A DNA stretch of 8,069 nt from an uncultured Thermoanaerobacteraceae bacterium (GTDB lineage Bacteria; Bacillota; DSM-12270; Thermacetogeniales; Thermacetogeniaceae): contig CALGIY010000044.1 of NCBI GenBank assembly GCA_937914965.1, forward strand, positions 1 through 8,069, given 5' to 3'. The translations under genes were made by a program, and so were the position numbers. Positions 7,526 to 8,069 of this stretch are shown here, piece by piece (within the stretch, counting starts at the first letter, position 1; each line of letters starts with the position of its first letter). Below the pieces are notes generated by a model. It ran no database searches. It saw only the letters and a program-made list of their open reading frames with translations, and had not been told where the DNA came from.

Positions 7526-7624
7526 TTACAAAGCCGGAGCAATAAATAAACAAAAGAATGCTCCAATCAAGGTAGCAAAAACAATAACCGACTTTAAGCA
7601 TTTTGCCAATTTTATTTGTTTCAT
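7526..7624 (-). CDS. 32-residue single-helix membrane peptide; possibly a truncated DUF2975-type gene
   Basis: ATG 7624 follows AAGGTGAT at ideal spacing and lies just downstream of a strong promoter, so it should be translated. The product starts MKQIKLAKCLKSVIVFATLI, continues GAFFCLFIAPAL and stops: a basic N-terminus then one hydrophobic helix. This resembles, from memory, the first helix of DUF2975 membrane proteins, which run to about 150 residues; if so the gene is cut at TAA 7526-7528. The sequence after the stop, to 7447, has no recognisable continuation in the same frame. The alternative is a genuine small membrane protein. The peptide and its signals are seen; the family link is memory and uncertain. 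Confidence 0.5.
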   Translation of the reverse strand: MKQIKLAKCLKSVIVFATLIGAFFCLFIAPAL

Positions 7625-7645
7625 GTAATCACCTTCTTATATCAA

Positions 7646-7674
7646 ATTATAATACACTGTATTGCGGAATACAA
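7646..7674 (-). promoter_or_regulatory. Promoter with overlapping 16-bp palindromic operator for the minus-strand unit
   Basis: On the minus strand, TTGTAT (7674-7669) and a perfect TATAAT (7651-7646) are separated by 17 bp. The spacer and -35 box are overlapped by the perfect palindrome TGTATT-gcgg-AATACA (7658-7673), placed where a repressor would block RNA polymerase. The predicted start near 7639 lies about 15 bp before the ATG of the 32-residue peptide. A second inverted repeat TTATTG/CAATAA (7682-7698) lies just upstream. The cognate regulator is not in this window. Confidence 0.7.
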
Positions 7675-8009
7675 TATATATTTATTGTTTATCAATAATA
7701 TTATTACTCATTTCAATAAACTATTAGTTTTATGCCCCCTCCCCCTTCTGGGCTGCCTGATTCGTCTAGGTTACCACGTAATAGATCACTAGAACCATTC
7801 TCGCAATCTGTCCCCTCAATTTCCGGCACTTTTCGTACAGACTTAAGATTATGTGCCCCGCTTTTATTATTGGGTTCGAAAAGGACAAATTGATACAGAC
7901 TGTATATTAAAAGGGAAAATGGGTGTGTGAGCCCGGGGCCGGAGTTCCGGATGATAAGCAAAGTTTAGGGTTGGAGGCTGCAAGGATAAATGTCCCCGGC
8001 GCATCGGGT
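7675..8009. other. Intergenic stretch with no recognisable gene
   Basis: 7675-7735 is very AT-rich upstream sequence of the minus-strand promoter. From about 7735 to 8009 base composition becomes mixed, with C-rich (7735-7747) and G-rich (7930-7942) patches and a small inverted repeat CCGGA/TCCGG (7939-7950). A minus-strand frame is open over 7713-7961 (82 codons) but has no good ribosome binding site, a low-complexity Gly-rich end and no family resemblance I can defend. It may be a remnant of an insertion; no terminal inverted repeats or target duplication were found. Confidence 0.4.
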
Positions 8010-8033
8010 TGTCAAAAGACCGTCCCCGTGACA
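8010..8033 (+). repeat. Small hairpin element with ACCGTCCCC loop (unit F)
   Basis: Arms TGTCA (8010-8014) and TGACA (8029-8033) enclose a 14-nt loop, aaagACCGTCCCCg, with the core at 8019-8027. It has the same loop plan as units C and E but yet another stem sequence. It marks the far side of the AT-rich minus-strand segment. Confidence 0.6.
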
Positions 8034-8050
8034 TGCCGCACAGGTGAAAG

Positions 8051-8069
8051 GTGAAAAGAATTTTGGTAT
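8051..8069 (+). CDS. Possible start of a plus-strand gene running off the window
   Basis: GTG 8051 opens a frame MKRILV that runs off the end, with AGGTGA (8042-8047) only 3 bases upstream; TTG 8063 with AAAGGTGA (8048-8054 region) at 8-base spacing is an alternative start. The purine-rich, ribosome-binding-like sequence is the only evidence. Too little is present to name a product. Confidence 0.25.

Noticed and set aside
7713..7961. 82-codon minus-strand open frame
   Set aside because: No convincing ribosome binding site, a Gly-rich low-complexity end, no recognisable motif; likely a chance open frame in mixed-composition intergenic DNA.

Overview
The window reads as chromosomal DNA of a low-to-mid-GC Gram-positive (Firmicutes), probably an anaerobic Clostridia-type organism related to Peptococcaceae or Syntrophomonadales. 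The evidence is the order hemW-hrcA-grpE-dnaK-dnaJ, a perfect CIRCE operator for HrcA, a DnaK without the N-terminal insert of Gram-negative DnaK proteins, strong Shine-Dalgarno sites with several GTG/TTG starts, and GACGGT-type intergenic palindromes that I recall from such genomes. The genus placement is inference.

Layout: 1-249 is the 3' end of hemW. 250-415 is a repeat-rich spacer with three small hairpin elements and a CTAAC-type tract. A sigma-A-like promoter (416-444) and CIRCE (457-483) then drive the class I heat-shock operon: hrcA (505-1536), grpE (1718-2341), dnaK (2334-4196, overlapping grpE by 8 nt) and dnaJ (4231-5376). HrcA represses the operon through CIRCE; DnaK is the ATP-driven Hsp70, DnaJ delivers substrate and stimulates ATP hydrolysis, and GrpE exchanges nucleotide. 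5377-5605 holds an expanded heptamer repeat, a near-perfect long palindrome, a strong stem-loop usable as a terminator in both directions, and another small hairpin element.

From about 5590 to 7720 the DNA turns visibly AT-rich and its genes lie on the minus strand: a polytopic membrane protein of the DUF4153 type (5606-7357), preceded by two very short ORFs with excellent ribosome binding sites (13 and 32 codons) and a good promoter overlapped by a 16-bp palindrome. The 32-residue peptide looks like the first membrane helix of a DUF2975-type protein cut short, so this may be a partly decayed membrane-protein locus placed downstream of dnaJ, where prmA often lies in Firmicutes. 7720-8069 has no gene I can recognise, one more hairpin element, and possibly the first codons of a plus-strand gene at the edge.

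The most interesting signal is a family of short intergenic elements: at least four have a nearly constant 13-14 nt loop ending in ACCGTYCCC, closed by stems whose sequence differs from copy to copy yet stays complementary. They occur only between genes, on both sides of the chaperone operon and of the AT-rich segment.
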